Part shown: one piece after another, positions 34,769 to 46,373 of the stretch | Position numbering within the stretch: position 1 is the stretch's first letter | Layout: every line of letters begins with the position of its first letter | Assembly (NCBI GenBank): GCA_950022295.1 | Contig: OX465600.1 | Coordinates: 314,412,031-314,476,030, forward strand | Direction: 5' to 3' | Length of the DNA stretch: 64,000 nt | DNA from: Bromus sterilis | Lineage: Eukaryota > Streptophyta > Magnoliopsida > Poales > Poaceae | Translations under genes and position numbers: made by a program | The notes under the pieces: model-generated | Seen by the model: only the letters and a program-made list of their open reading frames with translations | The model's database searches: none | Told to the model about the DNA's origin: nothing

Positions 34769-35327
34769 CTAGAGCACCCGGTGTGGCTCTGCCATGGCAA
34801 CAAAGCCAACACCCTGGGCCTTGTTGTCCAGCAAAGGGTTCAGAGCAAACATCAGGGCCTTTGGGGTGAAGCCATCTTGCCCCATGATGGCGTAGTAGAG
34901 GTTAGGGTGGACGTATATGGCCTTAATCTCCCCGATGGCGGTTGCCACCTCCTTGACTGTGTTGATCATGTTGCTAAAGAAGCTCAGCTCCTCCTCCATA
35001 AGTCTGTCCCTCTTTCTCTTCCTATCAAGGATAGGGACGTGCTCGACGACCTTCTCTGGACCATCTATGGTGATGGTCTCTGACTACTAGGTTTGTCACT
35101 CCTCGGCCGTGCCGAGAGGCTCATCGGATCCCATGGCGTGCTTGCCGGTTGCCAGCCCGAAGGAGAAGATGTGATGCATCTTCTGGTAATTCTGAATAAG
35201 GGTTTTCATGACCTTGGCGTTTTTTGGGGTGATCCTATGAAAGAAAAACACCATTGTTAGTACCTATAACAATGGTACTAAACAAGGGGCGTGAGCTAAT
35301 TAGGGCGACATGGCCAGCTTAGTGCTC
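34769..35327 (-). pseudogene. 3' part of a Myb/SANT-like gene (probable PIF/Harbinger partner protein)
   Basis: An exon beginning after an acceptor at about 35237 encodes NAKVMKTLIQNYQKMHHIFS and FGLATGKHAMGSDEPLGTAEE. After stop codons it continues DGPEKVVEHVPILDRKRKR and MEEELSFFSNMINTVKEVA, then GEIKAIYVHPNLYYAIMGQD to a stop at 34769. Proteins of this layout (Myb/SANT DNA-binding head, Lys-rich middle, helical tail) occur as PIF/Harbinger ORF1 proteins and as L10-interacting MYB-type host proteins. The head is encoded at 44307-44675, on the other side of the CACTA insertion. Reading across that insertion gives LEMEH, a stop, then AGHVA, consistent with one interrupted gene. Stops make it non-functional. 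Confidence 0.65.
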
Positions 35328-37329
35328 CATCACTACAAGAAATATGCTAACTTGTGACCCTACATATTGGTCACTAAAAGGTCACTGTTCTTCATTTGTG
35401 ACCAAAATCAGTTGGTCAAAAGCTGAAGGTCGCAAAGCGGACACTGTGACCTTTTTCTTTGAAATGGTCATAGATGATTGTGACCAAACCAAAGGTCGTA
35501 GATGTTGTGACCAATTGGTTTGGTCATTGGCTTGTTGGCCAGGCCACGTCAGATCCAACGTGGCAAGCTGACGTGGCAAAATAGCAACCAAATGAAAAGG
35601 TCCTAGATTAGAATCAGCCTGGTCCAGTTCAGCCCATCTAATTTTGTCTTCCTGTTAATTCTTGTTGGCTGCTTTGGGCTTTTTGCAGTTCATTTCAATT
35701 TTGGGCCTCGGGATTGTGGCTATTTATATTGGCCTAGCCCAATAAATATTTTTTATTTTTAATTTCAATCAGTTACACAGGCCAATCCCAACAATTCAGC
35801 CTTTTATTTTTGGAAATGTGGCCTTTTTCGCTCAACGGCTTTAATTTTCTTTTTTTTTCACTCCACTAGTCAAGTGGGTCCCAATTGTTAGGTCCTGGTA
35901 AGTGGGTCCAATTTCCGGAGCCATATTCTTTACATTTTATTTCTAGTAAATAAAATAATTATTTAAATCAAAACTAATGGAAAATAGAAGCAATACTTCA
36001 AATAGAGCAAACCGCCAAACTTGGCAAATTACAATCAAATCAAACAAACATATTGCACATTAGTATCTAGCCACCAAAAACTAAACTAGATATCATGTAT
36101 AACTAGCTCCAATAAACTAGAATTGTCTTTCTGCCAACTTCATCTTGTAGCTCGCAACAAAATATGAATGAATGCGAGATTGCAGTTGTGTAGCTGCTGC
36201 TACCGACTTCGCCTCTGCTGTTGCATGTGTCTGCCTACGCTGGTGAGGCTCTGCTGCTGCACAAAACAAATTCGGTTAAAATTTGTTGGAGTAGTTGAAC
36301 AAACATACAAACATGCAAATGAAATTATGCAAACAAAATTGTGCGAACACATAGCAGGAATAGAATTGTGATCCAAATTACTCCAAGTTTCTGAGTTTTC
36401 TTAATATTAGGAGTAAAGGCTTTCTTTTGTTACTTCAAGCATTTTCAAATGAAGTATTTTCTGAAGCAAGAAACAGGAAGCATGTGTCAATTAACAGGGA
36501 AATCTGCACAATCTTCAGTAATAAAATCTTCACATTTTAGTTAATAGTATGATTGTAACAACGGAGCATACATAATTATAGGAAAAGTCCTTGCACCTGA
36601 ATTACATTAAGCCGTAACAACAGAGCATCATGGATTGAAATTAGACTAAGCAAAGTAACAGAGCATAATAGAGTAACAGAGTGGTGTAGGTGCAGTACTA
36701 GTAGTGGAAAATACAGCAGTGCAAAATATAGCAGTGCACTAACAAAGTGGTTCGGTTTAAAAATGTTCAGTGCTAAACCAAATATTGGCATCGAGTACCA
36801 TGCGCTAATGTTTAGTAAAAAAAATGCTAAATCCAGCAAGTTCCTGCAAGGCTTTCACTTCTCGCGCTTCTCCATGGCCGACCCCCTTCTTTCCTGAAGT
36901 TTTTGGCAATTAGGAAGAAACTGAGTAATTGTAGACACAAGCTCTAGGACAGTCCAGGAAGACACAAGCTCAGTCCCCAACCACTAAATACTAATCAACT
37001 TGATGTCAAATTATTTTTGCTAGCACCTAAATTAGATATGGTATAGACTAGCTTAGATTATTTTTTGAACCAAGGAGCTCATGCTCCAGATTTCATATAA
37101 CATGTACCAAAGTATTCAACCAGAACAGGGACCCAGCCGCAGCCACGCTGCAAGCAACTTAACACCCTATTCAGTTGTAACACTATAGAATCCTCTAGGC
37201 GACAATCTATCTTGAGACAAAGTAAAGTGTGGACTCACCAAAACACCTGTGTAATACGACATCTATAGTTCAGGATGCATGTACACTACAGTTAGCAAAC
37301 CAACCGTAGAAGGGGAACTGAATATTAAT

Positions 37330-38260
37330 AAGATAGTACCTCGCCCTGGACGAAGTCCGGCGTGGCTGGTCTCCTCTTGCTTGTTCATCCGTCTGCGCAT
37401 GTATGGGTCGCATAGCAGGAGAGGTAGAGGTTCTTCGCATCGAGTACCATGGCCGCCCCCGTTATTTCACAAAACCAGAAACGCGTCTTCACGAACCTGC
37501 AAAAAAATGCATGAACGCAGAGACGAGAGGAAGGAGAAGAGAAGGGGACGAGGAGGGATGTGAACCTTGTTGTGTTGCGGATCCCAAGCTCGCTCTCACA
37601 CCATGACCGTTTGCTGGGTTAGGGTTTTAGCCACGAGGGGCGAAGGAGGGCTGGAAGATGGAGTTGGCGTAGAGGAACAACAGCAACTCCGCTGTGTACG
37701 CCAACGCGGGCCAATCCATTGGGGCGAGTCACCACCACCAGACCACCACGGTGAGACGCGACAACGAGTAGGTGGCCTCCATGGCGTCGGAGCAGGGGAG
37801 GAAGTGGCCATCCCGTCCATGGCGTCCCGGTGCTTGAGCGACGACTGATCTGAGAGGGAGAGGGAACGTGGTGAGGAAGAGAGAGAGGGATGCGACGAGA
37901 AGGAGTGGAGGGACTCACCTGATCCGGCTCGAGGACGGCGTGGATTCAGAAGGCCCGCTGTGGCCGTGGCGAATCTGGCCGCTGACTGACCTCATCGGCT
38001 CGATCTGGAGCCATGGGAGAGAGGGAGAGGTACGGTACAGGGCGGTGGCCGGGGAAGGATATGAGGAGGACGGCCGGATTCCCGCCCGAGGTCGCCAGGA
38101 TTGGGCAATGGAGGCGGCGGCGGCGGCATGGGAGGAGTGAAGCGCTAGGGTTCGCGCGAGTGAGAGGAGGGCACGAGGGGGAGGATGGGGTTCGCGAGAA
38201 AGAGGAGGAAGGGGGTTTGCTGCCGTGGGATGGTTGGATGGATGGATGGATGGACTGATG
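37330..38260. other. GC-rich block in the CACTA element, no gene recognised
   Basis: Several overlapping frames of 60-130 residues exist on both strands but none shows a domain. A (GGAT)n run lies at 38228-38254. On the minus strand the block could be a promoter and 5' leader, mirroring the GC-rich start of the unit at 41800; that is inference. Confidence 0.4.
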
Positions 38261-38339
38261 TTCGCCACGTCATCGATCCATGGCACAAGTGATTCCACCA
38301 ATCAGAATTAAGCTTGTTTAGTTTTTTCTTTTATTTTTT

Positions 38340-41300
38340 TATAAGGCAAATGGTCAATGTTATGTCAAAATTCATGGCAAAGTGTGTCAAAATTATCTAA
38401 AAATTTTCATAAGTGTGGATCTTGGAACGGTCATGCCCGTCGTTTTGACCACGTTTTGAAATGCGCATGAAAAATTCAAAAAAATTCAAAAAATTGAAAA
38501 ACCTTCGCATTGTGTCATTATATGTGACAAAGTTACCAGGACAAATAATAAACTTGTAATACGGCAAATATTTTTAAAAAGTGTTCTCAGAGATGAGCTA
38601 TCATGTGTGAAGTTTCATGGCTTTCAAGCCTATGATCAATCTTATGGCCACATTCATGGCATAGTTTGTTCAAATGATATCATATTATGCACAAGTGTGC
38701 ATCTTGAAATGGCAAACAATGTTGCTAAAGGGAATTTTCATTTTCTTTGCACACAAAATTCAGTTTCCATTTTTTGAGTGCCCAAAATGAGTTTTTTTGT
38801 GAAGAATCTACCATATATTTGGTGCAAAATTGGACCAACTCATTTTTATAAAATATTAGTCCATATTTAATGTACAATTGACCAAATGGTTGGGTGTCAA
38901 AAGCTTTGAACCACCTCTCGTGAAAAAGACAAATTTGCGCCGATTCAGCTGAAAATGGGTCAAGTTTGAACTACAGCTGCCTCATATTTTGCTCGTGATT
39001 TTTTCCAAAAAACATTTTTAGGTACAAAAGTACCTATTTAATCTCACTTTGTGCTAGGTACAAAAGTACATATTTTGCTAGTTTCGAAGGATAGTTTTCC
39101 CAAATGATCTCACTTTGTGCAAATGGGTGCATATTGGAATATGCAACAAGTTTGCCAAAGAAAGTTTTCATTTTCATTGTACGAAAAATCTATTTTTCAT
39201 TTTCTGAGTGCCAAAAGTAGGGTTGTTTTGTGAAGAAGCTACCAAATATTTGGTGTGAATTTGAACCACTCCATTTTTGTAAAATACTAGACCATAATTT
39301 ATTAACAATTGACCAAATATTTGCATGATAAATTATTTTTATACACCTCTGCTGAAAAAGACAAATTTTCGTAGATTCAGGTGGAACGGGGTCAAATTTG
39401 AACTACAGCTGCTTGATAGTTTTCTCTTTATTTTTTCAAAAAATCATTTGTTGGTAGACAAGTAGTCATTTCATCAGAGATCCACCAAGATTTTTCCAAG
39501 ATTCCACCCCTAGCTATCACCGGTCATGCCCCGTCGTTTTGACCGCATTTTGAAACCCACATTTAAAATTCAAAAAAATTTAAAAAAATGTAAAACCTTC
39601 GCGTTGCATCCTAATTTATGTCCTAGTAACCATACAAACTAAAAATTTTGGAATAATGCAAATATCTTAAAAAAGTCTTCTCAAAATGAGCTATCGAGTA
39701 TGAAGGTTCATGGCTTTCAAGGCAAATGACCGATATTAGTGCTAGTTTCGAAGGATAGTTTTCCCAAATGATCTCATTTTGTGCAAATGGGTGCATATTG
39801 GAATAGGCAACAAGTTTTCCAACGGAAGTTTTCATTTTCGTTGTACAAAAAATCCATTTTTCATTTTACGAGTGCCAAAAGTAGGGTTGTTTTGTGAAGA
39901 AGCTACCAAATATTTGTTGTGAATTTGAACCACTCCATTTTTGTAAAATACTAGACCATATTTTATTAACAATTGACCAAATATTTGCATGATAAATTAT
40001 TTTTATACACCTCTGCTGAAAAAGACAAATTTTCGTAGATTTAGTTGGAACGGGGTCAAATTTGAACTATAGCTGCTTGATAGTTTGCTCTTTATTTTTT
40101 CAAAAAATCATTTCTTGGCAGACAAGTAGTCATTTCATCAGAGATCCACCAAGAGTTTTCCAAGATTCCACCCCTAGCTATCACCGGTCATGCCCGCCGT
40201 TTTGACCGCATTTTGAAACCGGCATTTAAAATTCAAAAAAAATTCAAAAAAATTTAAACCTTCGCGTTGCATCCTAATTTATGTCCTAGTAACCATACAA
40301 ACTAAAAAACTTGGAATAATGCAAATATCTTAAAAAAGTCTTCTCAAAATGATCTATCGAGTATGAAGGTTCATGGCTTTCAAGGCAAATGACCGATATT
40401 AGTGCTAATTTCGAAGGATAGTTTTCCCAAATGATCTCATTTTGTGCAAATGGGTGCATATTGGAATAGGCAAAAAGTTTTCCAAAGGAAGTTTTCATTT
40501 TCGTTGTACGAAAAATCCATTTTTCATTTTCCGAGTGCCAAAAGTAGGGTTGTTTTGTGTAGAAGCTACCAAATATTTGGTGTGAATTTGAACCACTCCA
40601 TTTTTGTAAAATACTAGACCATATTTTATTAACAATTGACCAAATATTTGCATGATAAATTATTTTTATACACCTCTGTTGAAAAAGATAAATTTCCGTA
40701 GATTCAGCTGGAATGAGGTCAAATTTGAACTACAGCTGCTTGATAGTTTGCTCTTTATTTTTTCAAAAAATCATTTCTTGGTAGACAAGTAGTCATTTCA
40801 TCAGAGATCCACCAAGAGTTTTCCAAGATTCCACCCCTAGCTATCACCGGTCATGCCCGTCGTTTTGACCGCATTTTGAAACCGGCATTTAAAATTCAAA
40901 AAAATTTAAAAAAAATGTAAAACCTTCGCGTTGCATCCTAATTTATGTCCTAGTAACCATACAAACTAAAAAACTTAGAATAATGCAAATATCTTAAAAA
41001 AGTCTTCTCAAAATGAGCTATCGAGTATGAAGTTTCGTGACTTTCAAGTCAAATGGCCAATGTTAGTGCTAGTTTCAAAGGATAGTTTTTCCAAATGATA
41101 TCATATTGTGAAAATTGATATTTTTATACACCTCTGCTTAAAAACACAAATTTCCGCAGATTCAGCTGGAACGGGGTCAAATTTCAACTACATGTGCTTG
41201 ATAGTTTGCTCTTTATTTTTTCAAAAAATCATTTCTAGGTACACAAGTAGTCATTTAATCAGAGATCCACCCAGAGTTTTGCAAGATTCCACGGTCTAAG
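38340..41300. repeat. Long tandem repeats (about 663-bp unit) in the CACTA element
   Basis: The landmark GCTA(G/A)TTTCGAAGGATAG-like start recurs at 39078, 39741, 40404 and 41068, giving periods of 663, 663 and 664 bp. Three near-identical units run from 39078 to 41067; a partial copy follows to about 41290 and diverged, shortened copies precede it from 38340. Each unit has TTTGACCGCATTTTGAAA and AAATTCAAAAAAATT motifs. A 70-residue minus frame repeated in two units is only a by-product. Confidence 0.9.
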
Positions 41301-41799
41301 ATCCGAGTCTAAGATCCGAGTCTTTACCCTGCCGCGTCTGTCGGTGCCTCTATAATAGTTAGAATATTGTTTTTATTTATTAAATGTTTTTCTTTATTTC
41401 ATCAATTTTATTTAGCTTTTAGAATATTGTTTTGCTTTACTTATTTATTTATATAAATCTTTTATTAACTTCAATAAATCTATTTTATTTTTATATAAAG
41501 ACTTAAATTCATTTAATCTTTTATTCCATTTTCCTTTTTAATTTATAAAATACTTTCTAATTTAACTTCAATAGGGTTTAATATTTATAAAATACTTTCT
41601 AATTTATTCTCATCTATTTTTATTCCAACTAAAATTATGATTTTAGCTTTAGTCAAAATTATGATATCATTATATCTTTAGTTTTTATTTATAATGATTT
41701 ATTATCATTATTGAAATTTATTTATTTTTCTTTTCCTGGACAACCTTCTTTTTAAAGGCCGAGATATAAGTGGCTTGGGCCCAGTTGGTTTGTTGGGCC

Positions 41800-43815
41800 C
41801 ACCATTCAGTGGACATAAGTCCACCCCGGTCCCTCTCCCTGACATCTCTCTCTTTCGCCCCATCCTGATCCCCTTGCTCTGTCTCCCTCTTGATCCCCTC
41901 CTAGCGCCATGGCCTTCGGCCGATTCCAATCGCGGTCGGCGGTCCTGGCCGTAGTGATTGGCAACCCCGGATCCGCCTCGCGAAGGGGAACTTGCTGGTC
42001 CGCTCAGATCCGTCGCTCGTCGCCGGCTATGGTCGTCCCCATCGATTCTTCGTGTCTAGGGTTCCGTTGAGGCGCGGCTAGGGTGTCGCCGGCGTGACGC
42101 GGCGGCTTTCCTTTACCCTTCCCCGCCCTCCCGGAGGTGCTCTTCTTCGACGTGCTGCTCCTGGGAGACGTGGCGTCGGTGGGACGGCGCTAGGGCGCAA
42201 CCCCTGCGTCACTGTTGACGTCGGCTTGCTCTGCCCGCTGGATGGTGGCCACGACGACTGTGCTGTGCTGCAACCGCGACAGGGTGGTGCTCGGCATCGG
42301 CTACAACCCCCCACCCCCCCTGGGTGAGCTCCTCCTTCTTCTCCCCTGCTCTGTCCAGTGCCACGGCTAGGGTTTCTCTTGTGCCCTTCCTTAGGGATTT
42401 CGGGTGCAGTTCAATTGGATTGGTGGCCTAGGTTATTTGCTATGAATTCATATGGTTGTGGCGTTTCAATCTGTGATCTATGCAAAATTTCACTCAATTT
42501 TGGCTAGGGTTTGTACCGGTTGTTGTACATGTGCATATCCATGTTCATATGTGTGCCTTGGGCATTTGATTATGCTAGTCAGTGCATCTTGGTGGTTTGT
42601 GTGTTGTGGTTCACTCCATAGCCAATTCCACCTAGGTTCTGCTCTGGTTCATATAATATGATAAGAACAAGTGTTGTGTTGTCCCTTTTACTAAATAAGA
42701 ACATATGCTTTACTGTCCCTGGTTGTTGTCAAATAAGAACAGATACTAAAATATGTTTGTGTTGGGCTCAACAATTTGGTATGAACAGATACTACTTCTT
42801 AAGCTTAGCTTGGCCAATGATGCTGGTCTGAGGCCCTGTAGGTTTAAAATGGATGCACATAGAGCTACTGTACCCATTGATCCAGTGATGCAACAAATTC
42901 TAGCAACTCTAGAATGTTGAGGACAATCCCTCTCCAATCCTACCTTAGGGTGCAGAGTAGCTTGGTCTTGTGGAATCTGATATACCCTGCTTCTTGTGGT
43001 TGCCTCCTCCTCCTTGCTGCTTCACAGGGGAAATTGTAGGGTGGTCCTTCTCTGATTTTTGTTGCTTTTGTAACAAGTGTTCCTAGGCTGTTCTTTGGGC
43101 TGGTGGCTTATACTTGTAGGCTGGTTCTCTCCTGGTCGGCTGGGTTGTGTAGGTGGCCATGCACAACAGTTGCTTGCTAGCTGATGTCCTCTCCTTCTTC
43201 ATCCACATCCAGCAAGATGTTGGGTGGCTAATTGGTTGTTACTTGTGCCCCATTTGGCAGGACATGTGCATCCTGATCCAAATCAGATATTTGTGGCTCC
43301 TAATTGGACTTTTGTCCTTTATGAATTCAAATTATTTGAGCTTGAACTGGATTTAAACTGAAAGTTCAAGTGTTTCAATATTTGGTTGCTAAATGGGGTT
43401 ACTGTGATTCAATTACTTGCTTGTGGCTTTGTTATATCCTTGTTGGTTTCTGGCCCTTTGGCAGATTTGATCTGTTTTGAATAATTGCTACTGTTCCATT
43501 GGCTTTGGTATACTGTTCATGATCAAAATGATTTAAAATTTCGGGCTTAGCTTATATAGCTAAGTATCAAAGTACTAGCCCCTAATATATATGCATTTCC
43601 CTAAGGGGAATGCTAAGTTCTATTCCCACAAAACATTTCTTTTGTTTTGTTTTGTGCAGGTTGAAGATCAAAGTTGTGAAGATCAAAGATGGTCGCTAGG
43701 TTTAGTTTAGGCTTAGTTTAGTACTTACTTGTTGTAATTTTCCTTTTCTTTGTAATAAGAATTGTAATACAATTCTTTTGTAATAATATTTCTATTTGGT
43801 CCATTTCTTAATTCA
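41800..43815 (+). ncRNA. Possible spliced transcript inside the CACTA element
   Basis: The region looks like a grass gene without a clear product. A CT-rich leader (41820-41910) follows AT-rich DNA, then a GC-rich first exon ends at a donor (CTGG|GTGAGC, 42323/42324). A T-rich 1.3-kb intron-like stretch ends at a good acceptor (TTTTGTGCAG, 43659). A short last exon leads to several AATAA-type signals (43755-43850). The longest exon-1 frame (42094-42327) has no known domain. It may be a captured host gene start or the element's own non-coding RNA. Only splice-like signals support it. Confidence 0.35.
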
Positions 43816-44306
43816 TTTGTAAATGCTTAAACCATTATTAATAAAATATTTCTTTTATTCATAATTGGCCTTTATTCTTTATTGTTTATCCTTTATTATT
43901 TATAGTTAAAATTGTGATCCAAATGACGATAAAAGAGTGTGGGTCTCATTTGTCTTTTTTTAGTTGGATGTGGGTCTCATCTGTTAGTGGCAGGTTCAAA
44001 TTTAGTGCAATACAGACACGTAAGTGGAAATTGACACATGGACATGACACATAGGCAAAACTATTGATGTGTCCGCCTCGTCATTTCAACGCAATACAAA
44101 TTAGCAAGTGCGACCACTAGTGTCTGCTTTATGACCATTTGGTGTATGGAAATTACGACCTTTTTTATCAGAATGGTCGTTATGTTTTCGGGTTTGTCCC
44201 CTCCAAAATAGCTTACACCCAATTGGTTCGAAATGGTCATAGATTTACGACCATTTTTTTCAAGGTCACTGAGAAAAGGTCACAAGTTAGCATATTTCTT
44301 GTAGTG

Positions 44307-44675
44307 CATCTCCAGAACGATGATTTAATTACGTGGACTGATCCCATGAGGCGGCGCTCAGGTCTCTCGGCTTGGAGACTTAAATCCATCTAGTCGTCCA
44401 CTTCCGGAGGTGGTTGTACACCTGGGTCAAGGTCACCTCCACCCCACAGAAGTTGAACACCTTCTTGGCCACGATGTTGAGGTGAGTTCGCACATCTTGT
44501 CAATCATCACTCCACTTGAGATGAGTTCGCACATCTTGTTCAAGACGTACATCGACATAAAAGGTTGCCACTTCATGTTGTTACCCCTCCCATCCTTGGC
44601 CTTTGCCTACTGAAATGTGTGTGAAAGGGAAGAAACCTGGCTTGCAAGGCCGAAGACCTCCGAATCAGCAGCCAT
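44307..44675 (-). pseudogene. 5' part of the Myb/SANT-like gene
   Basis: From an ATG at 44675 (MAADSEVFGLASQ), through a probable acceptor near 44612, the minus strand encodes NNMKWQPFMSMYVLNKMCEL, then after a frameshift NIVAKKVFNFCGVEVTLTQ and VYNHLRKWTTRWI, a stop, and VSKPRDLSAASWD. This is the Myb/SANT-like DNA-binding domain (Myb_DNA-bind_3 layout, NHLRKW motif). A 20-bp local duplication around GATGAGTTCGCACATCTTGT (44467-44540) accounts for the frameshift. The sequence stops at 44307, the CACTA target site, and continues at 35327. Together with the terminal motif at 45524-45543 this suggests a PIF/Harbinger element, though no DDE transposase is present. Confidence 0.65.
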
Positions 44676-45523
44676 CTTCTTAATGGGTTGCGAGTCCTGC
44701 ACACATGATGGAAGGGAATTGTCTATCGAACACCACTTCAAGCGACTGACTCAAGCCTTGCGTCTCAGTGTTCATCTCCTACAATCGAAACACACATCGA
44801 TAATTAGCTACCAAGCACACATCAATAGTTATCTATCGAGCACACATCGACTGCTATACAAATATATGCTACAAATAGATCACATCTATAGATACCATAC
44901 ACATGCTTGCTACAAATGAGTCGCAACTATCTAAAATACACATGCTAGCTATCAATCAACACTACACAACATCCACAATAAAACCATAGCATGCTACAAA
45001 TCAACACCACATGCTCTACCATTACCACATCAAATCTAGCTAGAACTATAGAGAGAATGGGGGTTTCAAACTCGCAGAAGGCATGGCAGGCCGCAGAGAG
45101 GTGGAAGAGAAGAATCTTTGTTGCCGACGCCTTGGACCACCAGCCGGAGAAGGCATGCGATGTTTACCTGGTCTGAGAAAGGGATGCACCTCGGTGGGAA
45201 ATCCCAAACGGGGAGGAGAGAGGTGGCGGGGCTATCGGTGGTGAGGTGAGGGGGGGGGTATATAGGGGGTTACCAAATCGGCAGGAGGTGACCCTATTTC
45301 CTCCCGCCGTTTTTTCGGAGACGCACGTGAGCTGGCACCATCTCCCGCTTGCACAGGCTCGGTCGCTGCGTTTCCCTCCCGTGCATAGCCTCAGTCTGGC
45401 CCGATGAAAACTGTCGATCGCCGCGTTTCTAACCAAACTGACTAAGAGGTGCTTTGAGGTTCGTGCGGATTGAGAAATGTATGCATCGCAGCCTACCAAA
45501 CAGTCAAAAACTACTTTCTTTGG
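44676..45523 (-). other. 5' flank of the Myb/SANT gene
   Basis: It contains CACACATC-type low-complexity repeats (44780-44960), a splice-donor-like GGTAAAC at about 45165-45171 on the minus strand, and GC-rich leader sequence up to 45300. A possible TATA box is listed separately. No second gene is seen. Confidence 0.4.
45259..45264 (-). promoter_or_regulatory. Possible TATA box for the Myb/SANT gene
   Basis: CCCTATATACCCC on the minus strand, set in a GC-rich stretch about 590 bp upstream of the ATG at 44675 and ahead of a probable leader intron. Motif and position only. Confidence 0.35.
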
Positions 45524-45543
45524 TTGGCTAACCAAATGCGCCC
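45524..45543. mobile_element. Possible PIF/Harbinger terminus
   Basis: The minus strand begins GGGCGCATTTGGTTAGCC, which resembles PIF/Harbinger and Tourist termini (GGGC.TTTGGTT). TTG follows outside it. The opposite end was not found near 33.5-34.8 kb, so the element may be truncated there. Confidence 0.45.
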
Positions 45544-45660
45544 TTGGTATCCTACGGATTTGGCTTAGCCACTCGATAATTAGACGGCAAGGACGGAATG
45601 TCCGTCTCTATTGATTCCTGGCCTGAAACCTGAAAGGGAAGGAGAGAAAGGGATCCTGGA

Positions 45661-45935
45661 GACTGCGGAATGAACGTGACAGGAAGAAACAAAAGAGAAA
45701 GAAAGAGTTTGATCCACCCGTCGTCGATTCGTGAGGACTAATGTGTGGAGTAAATTGTGCTAGTTGTTAGAATAAATTCAAAGCGCGTAGTAGATGTGTG
45801 GACTGCGGAATGAACGTGACAGGAAGAAACAAAAGAGAAAGAAAGAGTTTGATCCACCCGTCGTCGATTCGTGAGGACTAATGTGTGGAGTAAATTGTGC
45901 TAGTTGTTAGAATAAATTCAAAGCGCGTAGTAGAT
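45661..45935 (+). repeat. Exact 135-bp tandem duplication spanning the start of a Copia LTR
   Basis: 45661-45795 and 45801-45935 are identical, separated by GTGTG. The last 31 bases of the unit are the beginning of the Copia LTR (TGTTAGAATAAATTC...), so the first copy carries a 31-bp orphan LTR end at 45765-45795. Confidence 0.95.
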
Positions 45936-46281
45936 CATCCGAGGACCAAGCAATCACACGAGGCACGACACCGAGATTTGTTAACGAAGTTCACCGAACA
46001 TCGGCTACATCTCCGGGGCTTGACTATGGGCGCTCCTCCCCATGACACCGCTACAATACCGCACTTCGGCCACCCGGGCGCCAGCACACGCCGCCGGCTC
46101 CCCCTGTGTGCCTGTGCTATTATGTTGGCATAGGTTACAACCGTGGGGTGCCCCTCATTAATTATATGAGAGCCCAAGGATACAACGTGTCCGACTCAAA
46201 CACTACACGTATCCTACCCACACTACAACTCCAAGTCCAATGTAACCTAACTAGTACACAATATTCGACACAAACTCAACA
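45905..46281 (-). mobile_element. Left (3') LTR of the Copia element
   Basis: 377 bp, TGTTAGAATAAATTC to AACTCAACA on the plus strand, with TGTT/AACA ends. Nearly identical to the right LTR once the LINE is removed. Confidence 0.92.
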
Positions 46282-46373
46282 AACTCCACCTTGGCGAATA
46301 TTCTCCACCACCTTGAATTTGTCCATGCGTCAAACTTCCATGTACTCCGGACTTGAGTTGTCTTCTTCGTAGC

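Larger units (their letters stand above)
35331..44306. mobile_element. Complete non-autonomous CACTA transposon, 8976 bp
   Basis: Both ends begin CACTACAAGAAATATGCTAA and stay identical for 29 bp (35331-35359 and the complement of 44278-44306). CAT at 35328-35330 and 44307-44309 is the expected 3-bp target-site duplication. Subterminal GGTCA/TGACC words are dense at both ends. The interior holds a GC-rich block (37330-38260), a tandem repeat tract (38340-41300) and a possible spliced transcript (41800-43815), but no TNP2 transposase or Ulp1 gene. Mobility would need a transposase from a related element (family knowledge). It sits inside the Myb/SANT pseudogene. Confidence 0.92.

Noticed and set aside
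39623..40498. Near-identical 70-residue minus-strand frames in two units
   Set aside because: They recur only because the 663-bp repeat recurs; no domain, and frames fail in other units.
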